From JACPVU01 sp964373255 (GTDB taxonomy: Archaea; Aenigmatarchaeota; Aenigmatarchaeia; GW2011-AR5), in the NCBI GenBank assembly GCA_964373255.1, contig CAYJTG010000001.1, positions 84,532 through 148,531 on the forward strand: a DNA stretch of 64,000 nt. Reading direction: 5' to 3'. Positions 8,729-17,043 of the stretch are shown here, piece after piece. Position 1 is the stretch's first letter; the number at the start of each line of letters is the position of its first letter. Below the pieces are notes generated by a model. That model saw nothing but the letters and a program-made list of their open reading frames with translations, had not been told where the DNA came from and ran no database searches. The position numbers were made by a program, and so were the translations under genes.

Positions 8729-10222
8729 TTAGACATTCTTCAGCATCGCCACAAGGAAGTTCCAGAACTTCTCGACAGTATCTATATAGACCATCTCGCC
8801 CGGTGCGTGATTGCCTTTGATTGTCGGGCCAAATGAAATGGTATCAATATTGGGATGTTTCTGACAGATTATTGCGCACTCCAAACCAGCATGAACTGTT
8901 TTTACCTTTGGTTCTTCTCCAAACAGCTTGGTGTAAACATCTTTTGCCGTTGCGAGAAGGGGTGAATTCATATTGGGCTGCCACGCTGGATATTCGCTTT
9001 TATATTCGACCGCCATTGCAAAACGTCCAAATAAAGCATCAACCTCTTCATTCAGTTCATCCAGTTCAGAAGTGCTCATGCTGCGCTGGCTTGTTGTGAA
9101 CACGACGGAATCCTCCGTTGTCTTGACGATTGCAAGATTCATCGACGTCTGGACAAGCCCTGGAATCTCAGACATCTTGATCACGCCGTGCCGTATATCA
9201 TGAATTATAGAAAGAACCATCGATCTATCGCCACCATCCATAACGCCCTTGCAATTTGCCTTCTCCTGCTCATTCAATTCTTCCAGCACGACAGCAAGTT
9301 CTGGATCCGTATTTGCATAAGTATCGCGAAATGTATTGGTTGATTCTTCAACAACATTTTTCGCGTCCTCGACCCGGTTGCTAGGAATGAAAAGAAGTGC
9401 TTCGCATGACGATGGAATTGCATTGTGCTTTGACCCGCCGTTGATAGAAGACACCATAGCACCTGCTTCATCAACGAGTGTATCGATGATTTCACCGATG
9501 ATTTTGATCGCGTTTCCACGGTTTTCATGGATTTCCAAACCGGAATGACCGCCTTTCAAGCCACTGACGCCAAGCTTATACAGCGCATGACCTTCAGGCA
9601 AATTCCGGAAAATTACAGGAAGTGTTCCGGCCGTTGTCCTGCCGCCTGCACAGCCAACAAAGATATCTGGCCAATCTTCCGAGTCCAGATTTATCATTTT
9701 TTTGCTCTCCAGTTCAAAAGCAAGGACCTTTACTCCGTTCAGACCCCTTTCTTCGTCTGTCGTGAACAAAAGCTCAAGCGGGCCGTGCTGGACATCCGGG
9801 TCGATCATGACAGCAAGCTCGGCAGCAACTCCAATGCCATCGTCTGCTCCGAGCGTTGTTTCAACCGCTTTTATGACGTTGCCCTCACGAATGAACCGGA
9901 CAGGGTTCGCAGAGAAGTCATGACCCTTCGGCTCTGATACCATGTCGATATGCGATTGCAAGCAAATCGGGTCGCGATCTTCATACCCAGGGGTTACCGG
10001 AACTCTGACAAGAACGTTGTGGGCTCCATCGGATTCTACGGTGCAGCCAAAACTATTTGCAAGGTCAATGATGTATTTGGCGATTTCCTCTTCATGCCCA
10101 GAATCTCTCGGTATGAGCGATATCTCCACGAGTTGATCCCAAACGAATTGTGGTTTAAGTCCTATCACCGCCTGTAAATTATGCAGGCGTATGGACTCTC
10201 TGTTGTTTGTCACGTCTTTCAT
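8729..10222 (-). CDS. pepD: Aminoacyl-histidine dipeptidase (M20C, PepD)
   Basis: 497 residues, the normal length for PepD (beta-alanyl-histidine dipeptidase). This cytosolic di-zinc peptidase splits dipeptides such as carnosine-like Xaa-His. Metal and active-site motifs are in order: SHIDMV near residue 91, LGADDGIGVA, TDEERGLNG, and LDSEDW followed by CAGG. A lid or dimer domain follows, with SGLKGGHSG. The C-terminal KGNHAPGEMVYI holds the last metal His. GAGGAG lies 9 nt before the ATG. Its leader (AATTTTTTGAGGAGATAT) is nearly identical to that of the lipoprotein gene, suggesting shared control. It is the only clear metabolic enzyme in the first part of the window. Confidence 0.93.
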   Translation of the reverse strand: MKDVTNNRESIRLHNLQAVIGLKPQFVWDQLVEISLIPRDSGHEEEIAKYIIDLANSFGCTVESDGAHNVLVRVPVTPGYEDRDPICLQSHIDMVSEPKGHDFSANPVRFIREGNVIKAVETTLGADDGIGVAAELAVMIDPDVQHGPLELLFTTDEERGLNGVKVLAFELESKKMINLDSEDWPDIFVGCAGGRTTAGTLPVIFRNLPEGHALYKLGVSGLKGGHSGLEIHENRGNAIKIIGEIIDTLVDEAGAMVSSINGGSKHNAIPSSCEALLFIPSNRVEDAKNVVEESTNTFRDTYANTDPELAVVLEELNEQEKANCKGVMDGGDRSMVLSIIHDIRHGVIKMSEIPGLVQTSMNLAIVKTTEDSVVFTTSQRSMSTSELDELNEEVDALFGRFAMAVEYKSEYPAWQPNMNSPLLATAKDVYTKLFGEEPKVKTVHAGLECAIICQKHPNIDTISFGPTIKGNHAPGEMVYIDTVEKFWNFLVAMLKNV

Positions 10223-10307
10223 AAAAAATATCTCCTCAAAAAATTGTGAATAGTTAGTTGATTATAATTTGATTATAATTAAAAGATATTATAATATTCC
10301 CGATTAT

Positions 10308-10622
10308 TTATGTCAGTTTGCCTGTCTGCATTTTCCTTACAAATCTTTCTGCAACGAATGAGGAAATAATAATCGGTAGAAGAATGCACAGAAAATAGAA
10401 AGAGCCGATTAAGTCGTCTCCGATACGGGCGCTGAATTGCCTTGCATATGCATCAAGCCTGCCCCATACAACAGCAAGCACAATAATGCTGAGGGACGCC
10501 AGAAACGTTCCGGCAAAAACAAGGGAAGTCGCCAGTACTGTGCGCGCCCTGAGCTTCTGGCAGTTTTTGAAAGCAAGGTAAACTGCCACAAAACCTGCGG
10601 CGAATGTTACAATTGCGTTCAT
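10308..10622 (-). CDS. Small membrane protein, 104 aa, three TM segments
   Basis: Three hydrophobic segments are seen (IVTFAAGFVAVYLAF; VLATSLVFAGTFLASLSIIVLAVVW; FYFLCILLPIIISSFVA) with a basic C-terminus. An AAAGGAG lies just upstream of the ATG, inside the end of the lipoprotein gene, 6 bp away, so the two are probably co-transcribed. The function is unknown. Confidence 0.65.
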   Translation of the reverse strand: MNAIVTFAAGFVAVYLAFKNCQKLRARTVLATSLVFAGTFLASLSIIVLAVVWGRLDAYARQFSARIGDDLIGSFYFLCILLPIIISSFVAERFVRKMQTGKLT

Positions 10623-10628
10623 CGCAGT

Positions 10629-11465
10629 TTACTCCTTTACAACCCTTCTGTAAAATTCTGCAACATCGATCCTAAAGAATGCCACTGCCCTCTCTTTGAA
10701 CGTTTTTCCGAGTGGAAGTTTGGGATAATCACGTATGAGAAAATTCGGGCTGTTGGGGGAATATCTAAGAGTGAAATAATTATCATCTATGTATATGCTC
10801 TTATAGATCCCGTCTTTTCCTACGTTAAGTTCGTAGTAATTGATATCTCCGTTGTTATCCAGTCCTATATATGCGGTTGTATCAGTGACGTTTCCATCGG
10901 TTGTTCCACAGTGCACAGAAAGCTTCTTGTCCAGTCCCATAACGTGTGCGCCCTTACCTTCACCTTCACCTTCTATTGTGTCCTCAGTCATCTTTACCAT
11001 GTCAGGCTTTGACGGCAGGACCAGAAGCTCCTCAAGGGTCTTGTCAATGATCATGCGCGTATATTTCTTGTATTCGTCCTTTGCGTTTATATCGAACGGA
11101 TATGTTGTGTTCGAACCAAGAACATTTCCAAAAGCGTCCATTTCTTTTACAACCATCGTGATCTGTCCGAATACTCCATTTTTCTGAGTGTACGTGACGG
11201 TTGTGTCAAATCCTGCTTTGCCACTTGACGAAACAGACATAACATAGCTTGTATCCGGCATCTCTCTTAGACTGTATAATTTATTGTCGATAACACAAGC
11301 GATCGCGTTTGCTAGTATTGGCTCGCTCTTGTGTTCTTCTTGCTTTGCAGCTGTCGTGGATGATTGTTGTTCTTGCTGCTCCTGTTGCTTATCTCCACCG
11401 CACGACATCAAAGCAGCAAGAAGAAATGCAGCGATAACAATAATATAAGATTTGAAGTTTTTCAT
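10629..11465 (-). CDS. Lipoprotein, 278 aa
   Basis: The start at 11465 is chosen because GAGGAG precedes it and the product then opens with a classic lipoprotein signal: MKNFKSY, a hydrophobic core and the lipobox LMSC followed by GGD. A Gln/Glu-rich linker follows, then a beta-rich domain (YVMSVSSSGKAGFDTTVTY...) of unknown function. It should be anchored by lipid on the outer face of a bacterial membrane. The small three-TM protein gene follows immediately. Confidence 0.75.
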   Translation of the reverse strand: MKNFKSYIIVIAAFLLAALMSCGGDKQQEQQEQQSSTTAAKQEEHKSEPILANAIACVIDNKLYSLREMPDTSYVMSVSSSGKAGFDTTVTYTQKNGVFGQITMVVKEMDAFGNVLGSNTTYPFDINAKDEYKKYTRMIIDKTLEELLVLPSKPDMVKMTEDTIEGEGEGKGAHVMGLDKKLSVHCGTTDGNVTDTTAYIGLDNNGDINYYELNVGKDGIYKSIYIDDNYFTLRYSPNSPNFLIRDYPKLPLGKTFKERAVAFFRIDVAEFYRRVVKE

Positions 11466-11622
11466 AAAATATCTCCTCAAAAAATTGTGAATAGTTAGTT
11501 GATTAAAAAACTGTAAAAATAAAAAGCAGGGCATCGGGTTGTTCCAGAATGCCTAAATGTCCTCTGTCGGTGCCTGATCAGATTTAGGGTCCTGTGCGCA
11601 ATGCCGATGCCGTGCATTGGTA

Positions 11623-11733
11623 TCAAAAAAGCATGCTCCCGAACTTTCTATGGTTGTAAAACACGAGAAAAATCGCCAGGCCGCCCGATATAAAAATCAC
11701 TGCGTTGGATATTATTTCTGTTATATTTATCAT
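11623..11733 (-). CDS. Single-span membrane peptide, 36 aa
   Basis: A short frame from the ATG at 11733, with AAAGGAG 9 nt upstream, gives MINITEIISNAV, one TM helix (FISGGLAIFLVFY) and a basic tail NHRKF. It is one of a run of tiny membrane proteins here, and the clear ribosome site supports translation. The spacer after it (11,530-11,612) holds GGCATCGG and CCGATGCC 66 nt apart. Confidence 0.5.
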   Translation of the reverse strand: MINITEIISNAVIFISGGLAIFLVFYNHRKFGSMLF

Positions 11734-11753
11734 TCTAATCTTTTGCTCCTTTC

Positions 11754-12078
11754 TTACCATTTCTTTATCACAAGAATAAGCCCGGAAAATAAAAGTGCAT
11801 ACCCGACAATTTGCTGCCACACAATTCTTTGTGGAGGCATGATATCCGGCATTATTTTTCCAGCGACAAACAGCAACAGCACCGCTAAGCCATTGTACAT
11901 AGCCCAGATTACCGTATTGTTAGAAGCTTCTGCAGGATCTGACTGGATTGACAAAGCCGTCAACAGCACGCCACCGCATATCAGCAGGCCTGTCATTAAA
12001 CCAGAAAACCATACACCACCAGGCGCATCGCCCAAGGCCGAGCAGCACGTTCAGTATCAAATCATGCGTAATGTTCAT
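11754..12078 (-). pseudogene. Small three-TM membrane protein gene with a one-base frameshift
   Basis: An ATG at 12078 with GAAAGGA upstream, overlapping the previous stop as ATGA, reads MNITHDLILNVLLGLG. Removing one G from the GGG run near 12031 continues into DAPGGVWFSGLMTGLLICGG and two further hydrophobic stretches (VIWAMYNGLAVLLLFVAGKIM, IVGYALLFSGLILVI), ending at 11754. Without the correction the second part would need a TTG start at 12035 with no ribosome site. This is either a real frameshift or a sequencing error in a G run. The function is unknown. Confidence 0.55.
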
Positions 12079-12425
12079 GCCGGTTTTCCTTTCAAAGATG
12101 GTGGATTGCGTTTATATCCTGCAGCCGCGATCGGAAGCTGACTCGTGCGCTCAATCTCCTTTCTGTCAGGCACAGCAAAGACGTACAGAAGTACAGTAAT
12201 TGCAAACAGCACAGCAGCCAGAATAAAGCGGTTTCTCCTTGCGGAAAGCGGCACACGGTCGTTCAACGAGCTTCCGAAGATTATCGCAGACAAAACCAGA
12301 ATCCATAAATAAATATCTATGTCCGCCAGAACCAAAAACACAAACACAACAACCACAAAGAACAGCGAAGCCCTCCAAAGAATTATATTTTTCCTCTCTT
12401 CTATATTTTTCTTTTCTTCTTCCAT
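12075..12425 (-). CDS. Small membrane protein, 116 aa
   Basis: It starts at 12425 (GAAAGGAG upstream). The N-terminus is charged (MEEEKKNIEERKN). Two hydrophobic segments follow (ASLFFVVVVFVFLVLADIDIYLWILVLSAIIF), then FILAAVLFAITVLLYVFAV and a polar tail. The stop overlaps the next gene's start (ATGA), so the two membrane proteins are translationally coupled. No family is recognised. Confidence 0.65.
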   Translation of the reverse strand: MEEEKKNIEERKNIILWRASLFFVVVVFVFLVLADIDIYLWILVLSAIIFGSSLNDRVPLSARRNRFILAAVLFAITVLLYVFAVPDRKEIERTSQLPIAAAGYKRNPPSLKGKPA

Positions 12426-12439
12426 GGTAACTCCTTTCA

Positions 12440-12541
12440 TTATTGATTATGTTGTTCAGAGTTATTCTGATCCTTCGATTTATGTCTGATGCCTGTGTAC
12501 AGAATAAAGCATAAGGCAATACCGACAATTCCAACGACAAG
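12440..12541 (-). other. Possible one-TM peptide without a normal start codon
   Basis: After a strong GAAAGGAG, one frame reads LVVGIVGIALCFILYTGIRHK and then a polar tail ending in NQ, stop at 12440. This looks like a membrane peptide, but no ATG, GTG or TTG is in frame after the upstream stop. A TTG in another frame lies at the right distance, so a frameshift may have occurred. Confidence 0.3.
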
Positions 12542-12603
12542 ACTTTACTCCTTTCGTGATATTTGTTAGAAAATGTTAGAAAATAATTGAACCGAAATAA
12601 AAA

Positions 12604-12695
12604 GCTCCGCCAGGCGTTGAGGTACCAATTCAATGCCGTCTGAAAGGAGGAAACCAATCAGACACCCTAACAACCTTGAAAGGGCTTAGCGGAGC
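12604..12695. repeat. Branched inverted repeat in the spacer
   Basis: GCTCCGC and GCGGAGC pair over about 78 nt, with an inner GTCTG/CAGAC hairpin. The stretch 12,542-12,837 has no gene that I can support; this structure is the only feature seen there. Confidence 0.45.
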
Positions 12696-12837
12696 CATTA
12701 ATCAAAGAGGCTGATTACTGTCCTGTCACTGCAGCTCACGGCTCAAAGTCATTGCCATAATAAGTAACAGCGTAGCGAATGGAATCCTTGTCAGCCGAAA
12801 GCCTGGATCAGGCGCTAAATGCGAGACACTGGGTAAG

Positions 12838-13968
12838 TCATTGCGCAAACGGCCTGCAGACCTTTGACTTTAGATCTATGAACCTAAGATATACAGTTCG
12901 ACGATGTTTTGGCAAAGATTTGACGCCAACACCAAGAGAATAATCGCAAATGATGTCGCCAAACAATCTTTCACGCTCCTCTTGCAATCTTTTCCTTCTT
13001 TCCTCTTCTGCACGCAGTTCATGCAACTTGATCATTTCTATCGTAATAGATTGCAGCTTATTCAAGAGTAGCACAACCACAATGAAAGATAAGCTAAATA
13101 CAACGAATTGCATCGGTATACCATAGGGAAGAAACAGTATACCATAGGGAAGAAACATATTTGTCAAGAATGAAAAAACAAAAAGACCAATCCACACAAT
13201 AGGTGCAAATAAAATATAATAGAATGGTCTTTGATTTCCATCTTTATCTTTGACAAAAATGGAGCTTTCACGATAATACCATACATCATTAGGAGTGTCT
13301 CTGAGTGGGTGAAGGATAGGTTTGAAGTCAATACCACGATATCCACAAAGAAGAAAGAAAATACCGCCAAACAGTTTTATTATTGTGACGATAGGAATCA
13401 AGATCAAGAACACTAAAATCGGTTGCAGCGTATAAGCAAGGATTCTTCGGCGTCGATAAGCGCACTGATCCGCGGGTTTGGTACTAAAAAAAATATTTAC
13501 CCATTTATTTTCCCATTCTCGTGGCTCTTTTGCGAAGAATTCTTTTCCAACCACTATATCTATTGATGTGTGCTCGATCACACCAATATCACTTTCTTCC
13601 AGATAATTTTTCCTGAACTTCCCGGCACCATCAAAAACTTTGTATTCGTAATTGTGGGTGCTCCTTTTGCTCAAGCAGAATATTTTCATCCAGTCAATAT
13701 TTCGTGATTTCAGGTAAACTATAGCCGCATAAACCGTATATTTTCCTGGTCGAGAAAATTGGACATAATCCATGAGCTGATCAATCTCCAGAAGGCCTCG
13801 GTCAACTTCATAATTCGACGATCCTTCATTGCGGAGAACCACAACAAGAAGGCGTGGTTCTTTGTCGATCACATCTTTCAATCTTTCGATAGTGTCCGAT
13901 GTCAAACACCATCGTAATGGCAGAACAGCGTCAGCTGCTTGCGGGTTATTTATAATAAGTTTAAGCAT
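12838..13968 (-). CDS. Membrane protein, 376 aa, four TM segments
   Basis: An N-terminal soluble half of ~175 residues (mixed alpha/beta, with LLVVVLRNEGS) is followed by two hydrophobic segments (LQPILVFLILIPIVTIIKLFGGIFFLLCG). A second pair follows (FYYILFAPIVWIGLFVFSFLTNMF, FVVFSLSFIVVVLLL). A charged helical tail with RAEEERRKRLQEERERLFG comes last. A 21-bp direct duplication codes for FLPYGI twice in a row. No family is recognised. Confidence 0.65.
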   Translation of the reverse strand: MLKLIINNPQAADAVLPLRWCLTSDTIERLKDVIDKEPRLLVVVLRNEGSSNYEVDRGLLEIDQLMDYVQFSRPGKYTVYAAIVYLKSRNIDWMKIFCLSKRSTHNYEYKVFDGAGKFRKNYLEESDIGVIEHTSIDIVVGKEFFAKEPREWENKWVNIFFSTKPADQCAYRRRRILAYTLQPILVFLILIPIVTIIKLFGGIFFLLCGYRGIDFKPILHPLRDTPNDVWYYRESSIFVKDKDGNQRPFYYILFAPIVWIGLFVFSFLTNMFLPYGILFLPYGIPMQFVVFSLSFIVVVLLLNKLQSITIEMIKLHELRAEEERRKRLQEERERLFGDIICDYSLGVGVKSLPKHRRTVYLRFIDLKSKVCRPFAQ

Positions 13969-14023
13969 GTCAAATATCCTTATGTTGTTATAAAAAGTGA
14001 ATTCGAAAAATTGTAAATTAGAT

Positions 14024-15334
14024 CTAGAACGAATAAGTCAGCTGGCTGTTCCACCCGAGATCAGACGCCCAGCTCGTGCGCAAGCGGATGCCCTCGACAA
14101 GAACACTAAAGCCAGCTATATACCTTTCCCCACTAGACAAGATGGGATGTCTGTCATAGTTTGCGGCGAGCTCCAGGAATGTCATCGGTCTTGCAATGCA
14201 GACGGCATAAAAATATGTGCCGTTATATGTATCGCTACTGAACGGCGCTATTCCTGCTATCACGTTTACAAACCCTTTCTTAAGACTAGTCTGAAATACT
14301 ACTCTCTCAAAGCTGTGATTCTTTTCGAAGCTCATAATGATCTTAAAAGGATCGAATGTTTTTGAAGAAACAAATGAGAATCGTATCCTTGGATTCTGGG
14401 CGACCATAAATTTTGAATAGAAGTCGCTTCCAGTATAAGCAACCATTACGCCGCGCAGTGTTATGTCCACATCACGCGCAATCAGGGGTGCATGAGCAAA
14501 CGAACCGTCAGGCGAAGGAGGTACACCAGGGATAGGCGTATACTGCTGGCCGGCTGATACATCAATATTATTGCCAAGACTGTAGGAGACAAACGCCTGA
14601 TTTAATTTTGGATTTAACGTAAGGTCGATATCAGAGACGTACCTTACGCTGCCTTTTGTTCCTTCTACGCCAATAATCGCCCAATTAAAATTGAAATCAA
14701 CCAGATTAAAAATTGTCTGGCCATATATTCTATTCTCGCTCTTTTCCTGGGTTCGCACAAAAGAGAAAGGCGCAGCAAGAAACGTCAATACGCTTGCTAT
14801 AGCCAGTGCAAGCCTTGATTTATGCTCTATCGCTTCAGGCAATTCCTTTACAGCAAGAGCCATATTTTTGCCATTGCGTTGCAGTTCTTTTACGGCGCTT
14901 TCTGACAGCTCGCGCGCGGTATCGATGTGAATTCCATGGTATTCGCGCCTTGACGTATATTCATTGAACCTGTCAAGCTCAAAGTGCCTTGAAAATGCCA
15001 TCGGGCTGCTGCGAAAGAAACGCTGTACGTACAGCCATACAAGCATGAACGGCCAGAAAACAAAAATTGCCCAGAATATAAATCCAGTCTTCCAGCCCGC
15101 CATTATCTCGCTGTAGACATATGCGTCCCAATGACCTGTACCGCTATTCTTCCCTGTAATATAGATCCGGAATGCGATTGTAAATACGCCCAAAGTCAAG
15201 GACAAAGACGTCCATAAAGGGCTATAGACAAAAAGCCCTGCATAAACGACCAGAATACAGAGCTTTGATATAAAATCTGCCAACGAATCATCATCGCATG
15301 AATAATGATTTGAATAACAATTAGAGTAATACAT
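14024..15334 (-). CDS. Membrane-helix / beta-barrel-like fusion protein, 436 aa
   Basis: The N-terminal part has three hydrophobic helices (LCILVVYAGLFVYSPLW, SLSLTLGVFTIAF, FIFWAIFVFWPFMLVWLYV). Near residue 175 comes a stretch that looks like a complete Sec signal (HKSRLALAIASVLTFLAAPFSF). After it the sequence turns into alternating amphipathic strands (IIGVEGTKGSVRYVSDIDLTL) and ends QLTYSF, with a terminal Phe as in outer-membrane beta-barrels. It therefore looks like an inner-membrane protein joined to a barrel precursor. If cleaved at the inner signal, two proteins would result. A barrel implies a host with an outer membrane. Confidence 0.55.
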   Translation of the reverse strand: MYYSNCYSNHYSCDDDSLADFISKLCILVVYAGLFVYSPLWTSLSLTLGVFTIAFRIYITGKNSGTGHWDAYVYSEIMAGWKTGFIFWAIFVFWPFMLVWLYVQRFFRSSPMAFSRHFELDRFNEYTSRREYHGIHIDTARELSESAVKELQRNGKNMALAVKELPEAIEHKSRLALAIASVLTFLAAPFSFVRTQEKSENRIYGQTIFNLVDFNFNWAIIGVEGTKGSVRYVSDIDLTLNPKLNQAFVSYSLGNNIDVSAGQQYTPIPGVPPSPDGSFAHAPLIARDVDITLRGVMVAYTGSDFYSKFMVAQNPRIRFSFVSSKTFDPFKIIMSFEKNHSFERVVFQTSLKKGFVNVIAGIAPFSSDTYNGTYFYAVCIARPMTFLELAANYDRHPILSSGERYIAGFSVLVEGIRLRTSWASDLGWNSQLTYSF

Positions 15335-15397
15335 TTTTGGATTCCTTATAATTATAAAATGATTTGTTTAGAATTAGTTGATTTTTCAATAAACGTA

Positions 15398-15518
15398 AAA
15401 GCAGCGGACAGATGGCATCTCGTCCATAAAGGATATATTTGGTATCGTCCGCTGCTTTCGAAAAGTGGACATCGACAATATCATCCATAGAAAGGACAAC
15501 AAGATAATCGTCCACTTT
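15398..15518. repeat. Two adjacent long stem-loops
   Basis: AAAGCAGCGGAC (15398) pairs with GTCCGCTGCTTT (ending 15458). Right after it AAAGTGGAC (15462) pairs with GTCCACTTT (ending 15518). Both enclose ~35-40 nt loops. They lie upstream of the fusion protein gene and may be a terminator plus leader structure. Confidence 0.55.
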
Positions 15519-15579
15519 ATGAAAATATCAGAAACAAATGCTACGCCGCCCGATTATTCTGTGTTTACATTATTTTACT

Positions 15580-16002
15580 TCACGCAAGCCTGACGATAGC
15601 ATAAACAATACCATAAAATATACCGTACAAAGCTCCCGCCATTACCAGCACAGAGCACACAGCCGCAAATTTTGATATTTTCAGCTCCTCTGCTGCGAGT
15701 ACTGCTACGAGTACTGCGAGTACTAGTACGGGTGCTGCAAGTGCTGGTGCGAATGCTGCGAATGCTGTGAATGCTGCTGCGAGTGCTGCTGGTGCGAATG
15801 CTGCGAATGCTGTGAATGCTGCTGGTGTGAATGCTGCTGCGAGTGCTGCTGGTGTGAATGCTGCTGCGAGTGCTGCTGGTGCGAATGCTGCGAATGCTGC
15901 ATCTCTTGTCAGTACATAAACCACAAAAAACACACCACTGCAAGCAACAGTCAAAACCCATTCGTATTTGAACAGCTTGCTGGCGAAGAATTGTTTTAAC
16001 AT
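15580..16002 (-). CDS. Alanine-rich repeat membrane protein, 140 aa
   Basis: The start has GGAAAGGAG upstream. A first TM helix (WVLTVACSGVFFVVYVL) leads to ~70 residues made only of short Ala-rich units (AFAPAALAA, AFTPAALAA) from a degenerate GCTGCTGGTG-type DNA repeat. A final helix (VLVMAGALYGIFYGIVYAIV) follows. The middle would itself be very hydrophobic. Another minus-strand frame is open across the same repeat, giving Ser/Arg-rich text, but it lacks a ribosome site. The repeat probably varies in number by slippage. Confidence 0.5.
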   Translation of the reverse strand: MLKQFFASKLFKYEWVLTVACSGVFFVVYVLTRDAAFAAFAPAALAAAFTPAALAAAFTPAAFTAFAAFAPAALAAAFTAFAAFAPALAAPVLVLAVLVAVLAAEELKISKFAAVCSVLVMAGALYGIFYGIVYAIVRLA

Positions 16003-16059
16003 GCTAGACTCCTTTCCTGGAGGTTGTTTAGAATTAGTTGATTTTTGAAAAATTGTTTT

Positions 16060-16638
16060 TCAGAAATTTGATTTGAAATATGTCCTAAATACCAGAAAAA
16101 ATACAGCGCCTATAATCAAAAACATGGCGACAGGATATACGACAATCGCAAACTCGAACTTATCTATTGCGACTAAATTCGCGATGCTTCCGGCAAAGAA
16201 AAGCAGCCATGCTGACTTGCTTTCGATCTGGGGATTGCAATATACCTTGCGTATCGTTGGCAATGCACCAGTCATGTCAACAGCTATGTTAATCAGCAAA
16301 GCTGGCAAAGGTGAGTTGAATATAAACCAAAGTAAAAGCCCAACAGCCGATATTATTAAACAAGTCCTGTCAAACGACGTCCAACCGCCTTCGCCGTACT
16401 TCAGTGAAAGCAGCGCAACTATTATCGTGCCTATAGAATAGGATACCAGAACAAATATTGTTGATTCTGCACCAGAAGAATGATAACTGGCCAGGATTAT
16501 GATGTTCATTACAAGCCAAATCAACCACGAAGCCCTGTTTGGCTTTGTTGACCCCTTCAGAATTGAGGAGATATACGGTATGTAAGCGAGGATTGACAAA
16601 ATCCCTGCTATTAATCCAAAAATTTTGGTATAATGCAT
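16060..16638 (-). CDS. PQ-loop/SWEET-like seven-helix membrane protein
   Basis: 192 residues, hydrophobic throughout. Two PQ-loop-like repeats are visible: ILAYIPYISSILKGSTKPNR with SWLIW, and ALPTIRKVYCNPQIESKSAW. That is the layout of SWEET-like and related small transporters. GAAAGGA precedes the ATG. The substrate cannot be told from the sequence. It is the last gene of the bacterial-looking part. Confidence 0.6.
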   Translation of the reverse strand: MHYTKIFGLIAGILSILAYIPYISSILKGSTKPNRASWLIWLVMNIIILASYHSSGAESTIFVLVSYSIGTIIVALLSLKYGEGGWTSFDRTCLIISAVGLLLWFIFNSPLPALLINIAVDMTGALPTIRKVYCNPQIESKSAWLLFFAGSIANLVAIDKFEFAIVVYPVAMFLIIGAVFFLVFRTYFKSNF

Positions 16639-17043
16639 TGAAGTGTCCTTTCACGGTGATTTTCAATTTATTTTTCAAAATTGTTTTCTTACTTGATTTT
16701 CTTTCCAAAGATTACTATGTTTCTTGATCAAACTTTTGGATAATAATTGATTCAATGTAATTTCTTTTAATCGACTTTTTCTTTTGGAAAGAAAAAGTCG
16801 CAAGACAACGCAAGACATTGAAAAGTCTGGTGTTGTACAAAATTTTATGTAGCGAAGCGTAAAGAAATAGAAAAGGCAAGACATGCAGAAACCAGCTTTA
16901 CAGGCTGATTTGATTAAGTTTTTTTCGTCTTGCTTTCTTCCCGTTAGAGAGCTTTCGACCCTACCGATCTAAGTAAGAAAAGACTGATTGCTCAATTTTT
17001 CTTATATTTGTGATCGGATTTGAATTTTGTGATTTTTCTTTGT
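16639..17043. other. Gene-free spacer at the junction of the two halves
   Basis: No coding frame can be supported. It contains a hairpin at about 16771-16797 (GACTTTTTCTTT and AAAGAAAAAGTC around GG) of the kind found in tRNA introns further on. The rest is A/T-rich and includes scattered TTGATT motifs. Gene style changes across this spacer from Shine-Dalgarno-led to TATA/leaderless. Confidence 0.4.

Noticed and set aside
15321..15515. Minus-strand frame of 64 aa before the fusion protein
   Set aside because: It consists of two perfect stem-loops and A/T-rich leader; no ribosome site at its start.
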